A stretch of DNA of 64,000 bases from Macrosoma leucophasiata (lineage: Eukaryota > Arthropoda > Insecta > Lepidoptera > Hedylidae): assembly GCA_036365455.1 (NCBI GenBank), contig JAWQUS010000030.1, positions 9,176,001-9,240,000 of the forward strand. The letters are read 5' to 3'. Under the pieces are notes generated by a model. That model did not search any database. It saw only the letters and a program-made list of their open reading frames with translations, and was not told the DNA's origin. The position numbers and the translations under genes were made by a program. Of the stretch, positions 1 to 11,516 are shown in pieces; position 1 is the first letter of the stretch; every line of letters starts with the position of its first letter.

Positions 1-103
1 ACAAAAGAGGTTGTATAACAGCCCAACATTTTGGCACATTAATCAATTCCCTGTACAACTCTAGCTGGGTTTGAATCTTATACTGGTTCTCGTAGAAGGT
101 GAG

Positions 104-364
104 ATGGACACTAGTTGTGTTGTATGGGAGCTTAACGCCCAGGCATGTCGTTTTGTTGAGTGGCTCGCATCGCGCTTTACGCACGCAGCTGTCGAGTTTT
201 ATCTCTCGTTCTGGGAACCATTGCGAAGTTTTTTCCGACTTGTTAACCCTGTAGTTGGGTGTGCCTTCGATGACCTCAAGTCGCACACTCGTATTATCGC
301 TTGCGCCCATAATCCCATTCTTATCTTTACCGCTGTCATATTGACTGGCCAGGCATATATTTAA
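104..364 (+). CDS. Possible small protein or terminal exon, unassigned
   Basis: Open frame of 86 codons from ATG 104 to TAA 362-364; an in-frame stop (TAG, 62-64) lies upstream, so the frame is closed on both sides unless an exon joins in between. The peptide begins MDTSCVVWELNAQ, is rich in aromatic and hydrophobic residues (FYLSFWEPLRSFF in the middle) and ends in a hydrophobic stretch (ILIFTAVILTGQAYI), so a membrane-associated peptide is possible. The stretch is clearly more GC-rich than the AT-rich DNA that follows, which favours coding. An AATAAA lies near 593. I recognise no family; it could be a short protein or the last exon of a gene starting outside the window. Confidence 0.4.
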   Translation: MDTSCVVWELNAQACRFVEWLASRFTHAAVEFYLSFWEPLRSFFRLVNPVVGCAFDDLKSHTRIIACAHNPILIFTAVILTGQAYI

Positions 365-1485
365 TGTAAGTGACCACCACACCCATCTCGCGAAACGCAT
401 CTGAAACAAAAGACAAACGTTGACTATCCGAAGGCGATGATCTGAATGGGGCGAAAAACAATATAAAAAATTGAAACTACATTTCATTTCTCAATGAATC
501 TTTATTTATGTAGGTGTATCAAATGAAACCCTTTCAAATTTCAAAGTTTTATTTTATGTACAAATGTGCTCAAAAAGTATTTTAGCGTTATAAAATAAAT
601 ATCACAAAAACACTTATCTCACAACAACTGTGAAGTAGATTTATAGAATATAGAGTAAATAGAATCTGGAGTATGTTTGAAGAAATTGGATGTGTTGGGG
701 AAAGGGTCAATCAGTACATTGCAATATTATTATATTACAATTAGTTATACCACTGGACTTATAAAATATAAAATAATATTCCTTTAAAACGTTCTTTATG
801 ACAATTTTTTTTATGATGATTCAGTGTTGATGTAAAAGAAAGAATAGTCCATGATAATGTAGCTTATTACTATGGAAAAAAAACTTGGTCCTGTACTATT
901 TTAGTTTGTCCATTACAAACATACCTTTTTTTCTATATAATATCATACTAAATAAGTATAGAAGACCTGCTTTTATAATGATTCATTTTCAAGCAAATAT
1001 AAATTATCCAATTTAGATTTCTAAAATTGAGGAGTGAATTGCTTGACTGATTTAGTTTTTTTTTATTTTGCTACACATATTACTCTCATTACTGTTTAAT
1101 ACTACCAGTGAAACCTATTTACTGTTGAGAAACCTAAAGAAGCAAAATAAACATACTTCCATAAAAACAAAACAATACACCTTTTCTCTAAATACACAAT
1201 GCACAAGTTCTGTATTGAAAACAATAGAATCAGATGTTTTCTTTTTTATTATACGTCTATAAATCATTATCAAAATTATAAGAGGAACAATCAATGTACT
1301 GATTAGTTGACGTTTCGGGAAAGGATGGATATGGATTTTTTTTTTATTTTCCTTTATTTTATTTTCAATTTATTTAATCCCACATAAACAAAAGGATAAT
1401 GTTATACGTGTGTATAACTTTATTCAAAATAAAATCTTTATTTATTATTGACAAAATCAAAAATTACCAGATTCTTACTATAAAT
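365..1485. other. AT-rich intergenic stretch
   Basis: Very AT-rich sequence with homopolymer runs and AATAAA motifs near 593. No convincing coding frame, RNA gene or transposon ends seen. TTTATT motifs at 1419-1424 and 1437-1446 would be AATAAA on the minus strand and could serve as distal polyadenylation signals for WDR33, which is transcribed toward here. Confidence 0.5.
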
Positions 1486-1758
1486 ATGATGAGTTTTGAT
1501 GACTCGTTTGAAGACGATGATGTAGGGTGTCCTGAAGAGCCGCGCCCTCTGGTTCAAGGTGTTATCAGCAATACAGTTGTTCCCGAGTATTACCTGATAT
1601 TAATAAAAAAACTACATAAATCGGTCCAAAATAATAAAAAACAACCAATGAAACTAATCAACTTACCATTTCCAGCAGATAGAAAAAACACCTGTACAAA
1701 AAAACAAATATTTCTTTTAGATGATATAAATTTATTACGATCCAGCTTAGTGAAATAA
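1486..1758 (+). CDS. Possible small acidic-N-terminus protein, unassigned
   Basis: A 90-codon frame starts at tandem ATGs (1486, 1489) and ends TAA at 1756-1758. The N-terminus is strikingly acidic (MMSFDDSFEDDDVGCPEEP); the C-terminal half is Lys/Asn-rich and looks like AT-rich drift. It lies tail-to-tail with WDR33, whose stop is 141 bp away, so it may instead be antisense to the WDR33 3' UTR. A first exon reading into an intron is another possibility. No family recognised. Confidence 0.25.
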   Translation: MMSFDDSFEDDDVGCPEEPRPLVQGVISNTVVPEYYLILIKKLHKSVQNNKKQPMKLINLPFPADRKNTCTKKQIFLLDDINLLRSSLVK

Positions 1759-1898
1759 AGTAAAGCTGTAAATAAAAATTATGTACAACCTCAATGTTCG
1801 CCATCACTGTTTTTTCTTTACACTTAACACTCAACATAACTTACAGTTTCAACTAACAAACTCTCTGTGCATGCAATCGGGATGTCGCGTGCCTTCAG

Positions 1899-4457
1899 CT
1901 AGGAGGTTTGTTTTCCACCTCTTCTATAGGACTTGTTAACACCACCTCCCCTTCGATTCCAGGGCGAGCCGCGCTGCCCGCTACCCCGGCGACCGCGACC
2001 ACCCCCATGCCCATTCATACCGCGTCCTCTACCTCTCCCACGGTCATGTCCTCTACCTCTATCGTGGCCTCTACCTCTGTAACCTCCTCTCCATCTTTGA
2101 TTTCTAGGATAATCATTATCATTATTATCCTCTTCTTCATTATAATCACCTGTATCTTCATCATAATTCTGATCATATTGTTGTTCCTCGTCATTAAATT
2201 CATCATTATCTGGATAAGATTGGTTGTCAAAACCTGAGTCATAGTGACCTTTATTAAATCCATTGTCAGGGTAAGGTCCAGGAGGTGGCATATTTGGCAT
2301 GTGCATATTACCCATTGGAGGCATATTGCCCATGGGTGGAGGCATGTTACCCATTGGTGGCATGCCACCCATATGAGGAGGTGGCATAGATGGCATTGGA
2401 CCCATTGCATGCATTTGACCAGGTCCCAAAGGTGGTCTCATATTCATCGGTGGTGGTGGTGGTCTCATCATATTCATGGAATGCATATTACCCATTGGCC
2501 CCATGTTACCCATGTCAGAACCATTATCAAAATTATTAGATTCATCTTGATTATTTTGCTCACTTGTGTCCATTTCATTATCATAATATTCCTCTTTGTC
2601 ATAATCTTCTCTGTCACTGTTTTCTGCATTACCTTCCCCATCATTGTCAATTTCTGGTAGAGGATATTCAAATGGTGTTAAATTATCATCATCAGCATCT
2701 TCTTCCAAATGAGGCATCATGTCATGTAATTCTTCAATTTCACCAGTAGCAATATACCTTTTAAGAGATATGGGACCTTCTGATATTGCTTTTTCAAGTC
2801 TGGATCCAGGTTCCACATTTATAAGTTTACCATAAACGAAAATGGCTGTTGGTGATATTTGATTAAGTGGTATAGCTCCCGGTACAGACTCAACTAAGGC
2901 TTGTGTCAATGCTTCTGTGGCAGCTTCATCTACTGTAGGCCCATGGTTCCATTGAGCTTGGAAATTTCGTGGTATTGGTTTGCTGTATGGAACCTTTTTC
3001 ACCTTCTTTTCAAATTCCATTGGAATTAATGTAGTATCTAAGTCAAGACCTGGTATAACTTTATCTGCATCAGATGAAAATATCTCAACTTTGTCTTCTG
3101 GGCCCATACCTGGAATAGCAGCTGGTTCTTCCAAATCATGATCATCTTGTACACCAGGAGGCAAAGTATTGAGATTGTACTTGTCTCTCATTTGATCACC
3201 TGGACGATTACGAGTCCAAAATTTAGAAGTGTGATCATTTGAACCAGAACATAAGATATGTCCAAGGGGATGCCAAGCCATTGTCCATACAATTGACTCA
3301 TGGGCTCCTTCAATACAACCAACCTCTTTATCAGTGCCAACATTCCAAAAAAGAATAGCACCATCAGAACCACCAGAACAGAACAGACCTTCATGTGTTG
3401 GATGCCAAACTACACTAGACGCTTCTTTTTTATGCCCTCTAAATATTTGCAATTCTGTACCTAATTTCCGAATGTCAAATAACTTGAGAAGGTGATCACG
3501 AGATGCTGTAATTAACCAATTACCATTTTCATTCCATTTCAGATCCATAACAGTAGATTTATGGGCATGTAAAGTTGAAAGTGCTGTTCCAGACTTTGGA
3601 TCCCATAATTTGATGGGCTGTTGGTTGTCTTTACTTCCTGATACTATAAGCGCTTTTGTTGGATGCCACTGGACACATTTGACATCAGCTCCATGACCTC
3701 GTAGTATTCTTTCTTCTTGGCATCTATAGAAATCGAAAATGCGCAAGGTACCATCATCAGAGCAAGTTACAATTTTTGCATCACTTGGGCTGAAACTAAT
3801 GCCTCTTACTGCTTCTTTATGTGCTTGATACATTTTAACATTATTCATGTTACTTTGCCAATACTTAATGAATCCTGAGTGGTCACCGGTCACCATCCAG
3901 CCTTCTCCGTGTGACCATACCATAGATCTAACAGGAGAATCGTGTGCTTGAAGAATAGTTTCAAAATTAAATGTAAGACCATTCCAAAGAGTAAATTCTC
4001 CAGACGACGCGCCGGTTATTAATCTTCTACCTTCGGGAGTCCACGCTACAGCAAAAATGGGACATCTCATTTTATTGGTGGCAGTTTTAACAAAACGAGT
4101 AGTAACCGCGTTAATAGGGTTGTCTGGATAGGAGGGAGGCGGTAACAAATCAGGGGTATACATCGCATCAGGTTGTAGCGCGTGTCTGTCCCGCCAATCT
4201 CTTTGCCAAACGCGACATTCTAAGGCTTTTATAATGGCAGCATTATAATCTACAGTTTTCCGCATAACTGATTTACGTAAACGTTTACCATCAAAGTCGT
4301 CTTGAGTCATGTTCAGAGGACCCTGAGGTGGGAAGCGCATCTGGTAGTTGAAAGGCCTAAAGTTATGGCGTATGTTGTTACGACCCGGTACACCCATTGG
4401 GCCACCCAGGGCCGGCGGAGGCATAGCCATATTCGGTGGAGGATGTCCAAAATCCAT
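1899..4457 (-). CDS. WDR33: pre-mRNA 3'-end processing protein WDR33 (CPSF subunit)
   Basis: Complete 852-residue protein in one uninterrupted frame, ATG at 4457, TAG at 1899-1901. WDR33 is the CPSF subunit that, with CPSF30, reads the AAUAAA hexamer in nuclear pre-mRNA. Visible: Pro/Met-rich N-terminus; a basic segment at residues 57-67 ([11 protein letters not shown]) and the [20 protein letters not shown] block that precede the propeller and are strongly conserved in the family; seven WD40 repeats at about residues 132-415 with typical GH...W/F-D ends; a conserved linker (about 490-600); an acidic stretch; Met/Pro/Gly repeats ([10 protein letters not shown] type); a very acidic segment; and an Arg/Gly-rich C-terminus ([19 protein letters not shown]) expected to bind RNA. 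It is shorter than vertebrate WDR33, which has a long collagen-like region. No intron interrupts it; a CTAATTAG before the 5' UTR could be an acceptor for a non-coding first exon. Confidence 0.96.
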   Translation of the reverse strand: MDFGHPPPNMAMPPPALGGPMGVPGRNNIRHNFRPFNYQMRFPPQGPLNMTQDDFDGKRLRKSVMRKTVDYNAAIIKALECRVWQRDWRDRHALQPDAMYTPDLLPPPSYPDNPINAVTTRFVKTATNKMRCPIFAVAWTPEGRRLITGASSGEFTLWNGLTFNFETILQAHDSPVRSMVWSHGEGWMVTGDHSGFIKYWQSNMNNVKMYQAHKEAVRGISFSPSDAKIVTCSDDGTLRIFDFYRCQEERILRGHGADVKCVQWHPTKALIVSGSKDNQQPIKLWDPKSGTALSTLHAHKSTVMDLKWNENGNWLITASRDHLLKLFDIRKLGTELQIFRGHKKEASSVVWHPTHEGLFCSGGSDGAILFWNVGTDKEVGCIEGAHESIVWTMAWHPLGHILCSGSNDHTSKFWTRNRPGDQMRDKYNLNTLPPGVQDDHDLEEPAAIPGMGPEDKVEIFSSDADKVIPGLDLDTTLIPMEFEKKVKKVPYSKPIPRNFQAQWNHGPTVDEAATEALTQALVESVPGAIPLNQISPTAIFVYGKLINVEPGSRLEKAISEGPISLKRYIATGEIEELHDMMPHLEEDADDDNLTPFEYPLPEIDNDGEGNAENSDREDYDKEEYYDNEMDTSEQNNQDESNNFDNGSDMGNMGPMGNMHSMNMMRPPPPPMNMRPPLGPGQMHAMGPMPSMPPPHMGGMPPMGNMPPPMGNMPPMGNMHMPNMPPPGPYPDNGFNKGHYDSGFDNQSYPDNDEFNDEEQQYDQNYDEDTGDYNEEEDNNDNDYPRNQRWRGGYRGRGHDRGRGHDRGRGRGRGMNGHGGGRGRRGSGQRGSPWNRRGGGVNKSYRRGGKQTS

Positions 4458-5454
4458 GGTTACGACTTCGATACCTAATTAGAGAAACATTGAAATTACA
4501 ATCACGTTAAAATCACCAAGCTTCTCATGTGCCCATTTCATGCCTCAGATCATTCGACTCACCTTGTTTTCAAAAACCACAGTATGGCATTATAGAAGTC
4601 TTCTTCACAACAACACAACACATAGACTTAATGTAAAATCCAAACTGTTTGCACTTTTGATAAACCTTTACCAACCCTAACCTAACTAAAGTTTTGAGAA
4701 AAGGAATGCTACCGAAAATTACACAGCCAACGAACCAGGCCAGCCATGTTTGTAAATACAGATAATACAAAAATATAATATTTACAATTTACTTGACAGA
4801 GTAGTACCTACATATTTTTACTACAGACAACGTATTGTAAAGCGTTTGGCAGATTGGCAGTTTTCATGGAGTAACACGGACTGTGACAAGGGCTCCGGCG
4901 CGGCTGCGGCGGACCCTAGAAACATTATGCCTACATATAAAAAGTACTCTGGAACTCTGGAATATTAATGTTCCGAAGTTTTCATACTTTCATAGAAATA
5001 CAAAAGTGTGTGTATATTGTCAACGTAACTAACATATTTGGCTGTACTGCGATAATGCAGAATTACCTATTCTTATACGCTGATGATGTACCAACGATAG
5101 TTATCTCACCTTGTCGCGATAAGCTTAATCGAAGCCTGAATCATAAATTATACAGCCTAAAGGGCTTAAAGGCAGCTTACTGTCATTTTAAAGCCCCGAG
5201 AAAACCTATTTTATGACATTCAATTTCAAAGGTTCCGAGCCACCGCCGTGTAAGATAAGATGTCAATTGACAATACCTATATTACCTACGCTTTAGTAAG
5301 AATTGTCAGGTTAAGTCCACCAAACTTCTAGGTTTCCAAGTAGACAGTGCTCTTAGGTGAGACGAAAGCATAAGTGAGACCTTAGCTAGGCTTTTTGTTT
5401 GCGTGTCCGGTCAAAATAGACGGTGTACGGCTTTTGTTACGACTTTTTTTTTAT

Positions 5455-5605
5455 GGTGCTCTTATTTTATTTCATTTTCTTGGTGTATTTTTAAGTTATA
5501 TTGAATAAAGTTGGTGGCATTTTGTTTGATATAGGTTTATTACAGTGAAATAGAATAACAGTGCGAAAACACGACTTTTCAGGTTGCCTCCAAAACTTCA
5601 TTGTA
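5455..5605 (+). repeat. Interspersed repeat C, copy 1
   Basis: About 150 bp starting GTGCTCTTATTTTATTTC and ending in a CCAAAACTTC motif. It recurs with modest divergence at 7258-7412. No coding potential; class unknown. Confidence 0.7.
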
Positions 5606-6569
5606 AATGTTCTGGTAAAGTAGCCATCGCTTTACTGGAATAACTTGACTGTAACTCACTTGACTGGCATATTATACTTGATAACTCATATACTTACATA
5701 TTATACTTGATGACTATATTATACTAACTTGTACGCTGCTTAAATAAATACGAAATATCGTTTTACTTGACATATGCGTAATAGCGATGCCATAATAACA
5801 AAAAAAAAATCAAACAACCTAGTTCTAAAGAGTACATTAAACTAGAAATAAATAGATCGATTGATCTCCGATCAATCAATATTAAATATATTTTTTAATA
5901 TGAATATATACATTTTTCATCATTATTTATTTATAATGTAATTTGTATGCCAGCCAGTGTATGGTGAAATATGAGGAATGAAATTAATGTATTACGTATG
6001 TAACATCAAAATGTACCGATATTTCTAGCAAATAAATAATTATATTTTCACAATTTTAATTTTTCAACATCGATAAATTTTTTAATAGATATTTTTGATG
6101 ATTTGATCGACTTAGCTGTGGATCAATCTTTGATACTTCGATTCGAGAATCGATCTTTTTCAGAAAGAACAGTGTTATGCATAGTAAGTTGATATTTTTG
6201 TGATGGTTAAATTAATCATTTATTTGTAAAAAAATGCTATAGTATAATTTTCTAACCTTTTAGACACATTTATTTTACTACCATTCAGATGTTTAAAGAA
6301 TCTTATGGCAATTTTTTACGCTACTAAATTTAAAAGAACACTGTGAGCACTTATGGCTTTGATATTTTATGCTTTTTTGATTTTATCGCATCATAATGTA
6401 CAGCTACGCTACCTGGGACCGAGACTTTAACTACTACATTATAATACAATAAATTTAAAAAGCTTCTTTTTGTTTGGATCTGACAAGAATTGTCATACCA
6501 TTTTTATTAGTTGGGTGATATTTTAAATAAAAACGCGTCACTTTGTACTAAGCCTAGTTCTTGATCAAA

Positions 6570-6815
6570 GGCCAGAGGCGATATCGGGACAGATGTGATG
6601 GGGATGATCGTCTCTAAATCGTGAGCCCGCTGGAAGATTAAATTAAGAAAATCTTTAACTTGTAACAAAACTCAGTATTTTTTTGTTTCGACTTTGCCTT
6701 TATCTATTTAATTTGATTTTTTTGTGGTGTGGTGGCTGCTCTTTTGTTATGGCGGCCCATGGGCCAATTGCCTATGTTGCCTATGCTTAAATCCGGCACT
6801 GATTTTAACACCTGC
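6570..6815 (+). repeat. Interspersed repeat, inverted partner at 30.6 kb
   Basis: The segment around 6660-6800 (TGGCGGCCCATGGGCCAATTGCC, split here as TGGCGGCCCATGG then GCCAATTGCC, then CCTATGCTTAAATCCGG) is found in reverse complement at about 30595-30710. Two dispersed copies; no coding capacity. Confidence 0.6.
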
Positions 6816-7257
6816 TTAACGTTAAGATTATTCGGGAATTTCCTTTTTTTACAAAGGTTGAATATGTGCGCATTGCTATGTAATAGCGTTCATGATTACC
6901 TACTCATATCACCTTTATTTTTGGTACTCAACCAGTTTGGGTTCCAAAATCAAATATTTTTGTTTAAATGTTGATAAAATTTGAATATATAGTGATTAAA
7001 AAAAACTACTCATAATGTATTTGATTTTCCCAGTTGCCGTGATTTTTCATAAGTTTTCTTTTTTCATGGTTTCAGCTGTTTTTTGCGGGGTAGGTGGCAG
7101 ATTCGCCACATTAGAGATGGTCACCCTGTAGCGGTCGGTCTGTGGCGCACAGACCAATGTGGCGCTCGTTGGGATCGATAAATGAAACGTACCTACCTAA
7201 AACGGTAGACAGGTAGGTACCTGGAGTTTTGGCGGGAACCTTGAAAGAGACGTGTGG

Positions 7258-7412
7258 TGCTCTTATTTTATTTCATTTTATTGGTGTATTTTTGAGTTAT
7301 ATTAAACAAAGTTGCTGGCATTTTGTTTGATATAGGCACTGTAATAATGCCTGTGTATAGTGAAATATAATAACAGTGCGAAAACACGTCTTTTCGGGTT
7401 GCTTCCAAAACT
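7258..7412 (+). repeat. Interspersed repeat C, copy 2
   Basis: Second copy of the 5455-5605 repeat. Directly after it (about 7412-7468) part of the same sequence recurs in inverse orientation (ACAAACAAAATGCCACCAAC), so the unit is partly folded back just before the 7469 element begins. Confidence 0.65.
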
Positions 7413-7823
7413 TCTATATACAAACAAAATGCCACCAACATTATTGAATATAACTCAAAAATACACAATAGTCCGGTCAATTTAGACATTCGAAGTTACT
7501 TAAAGTCCCAACAAGCTGAATTTCAGTGAAATTGTTCAAAACATAATTATAAACAATGTCTAGAAGTTCCCCATCATTCCCGTGTATGGAAAAAAAAATA
7601 TTCAAGGTCAAAGGTAAAAAAAATTAGGCTCTCGCGATTTTCAGCAAAACGGTAAGTTTTATCATAAAAGTACCTGAGCAAAAGTTGTAGATCATAAAAT
7701 TATCTATAAAAAATGTATTAATTCTTTTTTTCTTACGAGTTACCGTTTCTGAGATATAACGATTCAAAAAGTTACAAAAGTTGCTATTAAGACCGGTCGT
7801 CCTCTAATATTGAATCACAAACA

Positions 7824-7973
7824 ATGGAGGATTCGTTTGTCTCCGACGAAGTATCATCCGATACATCGCTATTGACGCAATTGACTTGCATCCAAAATGA
7901 AGATGAAGAAGAAGCAGGGGAAGAAGAACAAGAAGAAGAACAAGAATTGGAAACTTACGAATCAGACGAATGA
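7824..7973 (+). CDS. Small acidic open frame inside inverted-repeat element
   Basis: 49 codons from ATG 7824 to TGA 7971-7973. The N-terminus is MEDSFVSDEVSSDTSLLTQL; the C-terminal half is almost all Glu/Asp/Gln. Its place just inside the left inverted repeat suggests the remnant of a transposon-encoded acidic N-terminus rather than a host gene. Confidence 0.25.
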   Translation: MEDSFVSDEVSSDTSLLTQLTCIQNEDEEEAGEEEQEEEQELETYESDE

Positions 7974-8211
7974 ACTTCAACACTTTTTTTCAATTTACAT
8001 CGCTTTTATCTTTTCCAATCTTTGAAAATTTCCGTTATTTTGCAGGATCACAACTGACATATATAGGTGGTGGACAACATAGGTGGCGTAACGTGTGCAT
8101 ATCATGACGATAACAACTTTTATAACTTTTTGAATCGTTATATCTCAGAAACGGTGCTTGGAAGGGTCGCAATACCGAGCCATTGAAGCAATACCGGTAT
8201 TTTCGGTATTG

Positions 8212-8508
8212 ACGACTTTTTTTTTTTATGTTATAAAAGTGGCAAACAAGCGTGCAGTTCACATTGATGTTAAGTGATGACTGCAGCCTATAGACACCCA
8301 CACAATGACCAGAGGTCAAAATGCAAATGCGCTGCCACTCCTGAGGCATTAGGTATTATGCCTCTGTGCCGGAAATTACAGAGCCGTACATTACCACCTG
8401 ACCGGAATACGATAGTGCTGAATACTACCATTTAACGGCAAGTATATTAGGTAATGCGGTGGTGCCTACGCCCGCGAACTCCGTCACTGGAGCTCTACCA
8501 CCAGTAAA
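8212..8508 (+). repeat. Family A interspersed repeat, full length
   Basis: About 290 bp, from T-run/ATGT...AGTGGCAAACAAGC to AGCTCTACCACCAGTAAA. Recognisable landmarks: TTAAGTGATGACTGCAGCC, TGCCTCTGTGCCGG, CACCTGACCGGAA, GCGGTGGTGCCTACGCC. This is the most repeated unit of the window (about 16 full or partial copies, both strands). No clear tRNA promoter boxes or long inverted ends, so SINE-like or MITE-like is left open. Confidence 0.85.
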
Positions 8509-8639
8509 CTTTAGAAGAATCCCGGTATCCCGGTATTTTCGGTATTTTCGGGATTTGAATAAAGTTCTTAATTTTTACTGCATTTTCTTACAAATAAGTA
8601 AGAAGCGCAAGAATATTCCGATATTTATTACCCCTCCCG

Positions 8640-11516
8640 CATTTATAGTGGACATGTGCAACATCAGGGGATTACAATCAAACTTAACGCCGTCCATCAT
8701 CACCTTGAAACGGCTAAGCCAGGCCTGTTCCTTCTGCCGGAGACAAAAATATCCTCTCCTCTTGACACTGCGTACCTTACTTACCCCGGCTATACTCTGG
8801 AGAACACTTTCATTCGCTGCGCCGGGGTATGTCTGTCTGTATGTCTGAGAGGATGTCAGTTGTCGCCGTCTTGACCATTTTGAAGACTTGTCGTTATTGT
8901 GGGCGCGCGTAGATTACGGTGATACCAACCGAATATACTCGTGCGTGTACAGATCCTAAAGCGGAGACGGGGAGACAGCTTGTCCGAGCACATCCAACAG
9001 ATGCTTGAACAGCATCCTTCTACGTAGTTCTTATTTCTTGGCGACTTTAACGTACACCATACGGAGTGGTTGAGCTCCCGAATCACTGGCTTCGCTGGAA
9101 GGACTGGATATGACTTTGCGCGGGCTAACGGACTCACACAAGTAGTATCCGGGTTTACCCAGATACCAGATGTCGAGGGCCACACCGCATCTTTGCTGGA
9201 TCTGAATCACTGCCAGGTACGCACGAAAACTCCCTTGTCAGTTCAGGCGCCTCTGCAGTCCTCTTCCACCCGGCAAGTGTGGCATTACAGGTCAGCAGAT
9301 TGTAATGGACTGAGGAAGTATTTGTCGTCCTACCCATGGAGGCAGCTTTGTTTCTTATCGGAAGATCCGAGCACGTGCGCCGAAATTGGAACCGATCCGA
9401 AACTGTAACGACACCAGGGAATGGAATGTTTCATCCCGCACTCTGTGGTATCCATTGGTGGACGGTATCAGCCCTGTTTCGATAAGTCTTGTGCTGTGGC
9501 TTCTAGCCATAAGCAGGAGACTGACAGAACCTGGACTGTGGCTCACGCTTGCAAGGATCCCAATGCCTCCGACCTTAAGGGAGTACTTAACGCTGCCTCC
9601 AGGTCCACGAAGCTGCGGATAGCCAATATAAAGTCTTAGCATGTCGGTAAAAATGGCAAGAAACTAATTAGACGTGCCTTCTGGTCTCTTGTCAAAGCTA
9701 TCGAAGAGAATTTCCATCAGTCATCTTTCCCACCACTTCGGAAAATTGATGAATTTATGATAGCCTAGCCCTCTCGGCAAAAAAAGAAGCTGATCTCCTA
9801 GGCAATATCTTTGCCTCTAACTCGACTCTTGATGACATGGGTCATCAAACACACAGCACGGTACACAGCGCCTACCATCCCGCGATGTGAAAGCTTTATG
9901 CCTGACGTACAATTCACTCAGGAGAACATCAGGCGAGCGCTCTTATCCCTTGATCCCATCAAAAAGTCGAGTGGGCCGGACTCCGTCCCTGCGGTGGTGT
10001 TGAAGATGTGCACTCCCGAGCTGACCCCCATTCTAACGATTTTCGCTTTCCTACTATCATGGAAATGTACCCTCCGCGTGAAAGACAGACCTCGTGCACA
10101 CAATACCCTAAAAGGGGATCGCAGTGACCCGGCCAATTACAGGCCCATAATAATAACTCTAATACTCTGCAAAGTCATGGAGCGTGTAATCGTTATACAA
10201 CTGCTGCAGTATCTAGAAGATCATCAGCTGAGCAGTGACCACCAGTATGGCTTTTGTCATGGCAGATTTGCTGGTGATCTTCTAGTATATCTGACCCACC
10301 GTTGATCTCACGCCTTGGACAAGAGTGGGGAGGCATGGGCTGTAAACCTGAATATTGCTAAGGCCTTTGACCGGGTCTGACACAGGGCACTTCTGGCGAA
10401 ATTTCTATCTTACTGTCTTCCAGAGGCTTTGCAACTGGACATCCAGCTTTCTGGCTGAGCGTTTATACAGGTCTTAGTTGACGGTCAGCGCTCAGACAGA
10501 CTACCTATCAACGCTGGTGTGCCGCAAGGCTCTGTGCTATCTCCCACTATTTTTCTTCTGCATATCAATGAAATGTTGGAGCAAAACCCCAATTTCCATT
10601 ACTATGCAGATGACAGTACGGGAGATGCACACTACACTAGCCATGCAAATGCTTCTCGGACGCTTATCGAGGAAAGCAGGACTAGACTTGTGTCTGAAGT
10701 CGAGAACTCTCTGGAGCGGGTCTCGGATTGGGGTCGACTCAACTTAGTGCAGTTCAACCCCTCGAAGACAAGTCTGCGCGTTCACCGCTAAAAAACCCCA
10801 TTCACTGTAGCACCACAGTTCCAGGGCACTCTGCTCGCCGTTGGTGTGAGTATCTCAATCCTGGGCGTTGACATATCGAACGAAGTTCAATTCGGGTGTC
10901 ACATTGAGTGTAAGACCAAGTTGGCATCCAAAAAGCGAGGGGTGCGCAACAAAGCGAGCCAGTAATTCACATCGGGGCAGTTACCACAGCTTTATAAGGC
11001 CCAAGTTTGGCCCCATCGCGAATACTGCTCTCATTTGTAGGCGGGAAGCCCCAGAATGGCAGCTTGGTCGACTTGATTCCCTACAAAAACGCGCTGTTCG
11101 TATTATTAACGATCCAGGACTTACTGACTGGCTCGAACATCTGAGCCTGAGCAGGAACATTGGGAGTCTCTACAATAGTGAGTGCTCTGCTGAACTGTTC
11201 GACATGGTGCCACCGTCTCTTTTCCTACACCGCACTACCCGGCCAAGAGAGTAGTTCCACTCTGACCGGCTGGACGGAAATCTGGCGGTGCTCAACGGTG
11301 CGGTTTTCACGTTCTTCGCGCCGCAGCACGCTATTCACTCGCCCGCTAGGTCGGCTAAACGCGGCTATTGCGGTACAAGGTCGGGAATTACGGCTTAGAT
11401 ACTCTCTTGACTCGACTCTACTCGAGCACGTCAGATGCCGACCTAGCGGCGTAAGTAGTAAGATATATACCTTGAACCCCGTTGGTTACACTAAATGTAA
11501 GGTTTGTATATAGAGG
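8640..11516 (+). mobile_element. Decayed jockey/CR1-type non-LTR retrotransposon (LINE)
   Basis: Collinear fragments of an endonuclease-RT polyprotein in shifting frames. Endonuclease: CNIRGLQSNL near 8657, FLLPETKIS near 8735 and FLGDFNVHHTEW near 9036. RT: SGPDSVPAVVLK near 9970, KGDRSDPANYRPI near 10111, QYGFCHGRFAGDLL near 10240, VPQGSVLSP near 10516 and the catalytic YADDS near 10602. The C-terminal RAVRIINDPGL region is near 11090. Multiple stops and frameshifts (for example a stop right after KAFDRV near 10378) show it is dead. It ends near 11516. Related 3' fragments lie at 34900-35400 and 62575-62925. Confidence 0.85.

Larger units (their letters stand above)
4458..7468. other. Intergenic repeat-rich DNA upstream of WDR33
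   Basis: Contains the WDR33 promoter side (4458 to about 4950), AT-rich filler and repeat copies described separately (5455-5605, 6570-6815, 7258-7412). Short open frames here (for example 4968-5216) have no protein-like features. No RNA gene seen. Confidence 0.5.

Noticed and set aside
1908..3394. Several open frames on both strands within 1908-3394 (for example 2015-2410 minus, 2244-2660 plus)
   Set aside because: They are shadows of the WDR33 coding sequence, created by its Met/Pro/Gly and Arg/Gly repeats.
4968..5216. 82-codon frame with YADDV resembling an RT motif
   Set aside because: Only this five-residue match; surrounding residues are not RT-like and no other RT motif is in register.
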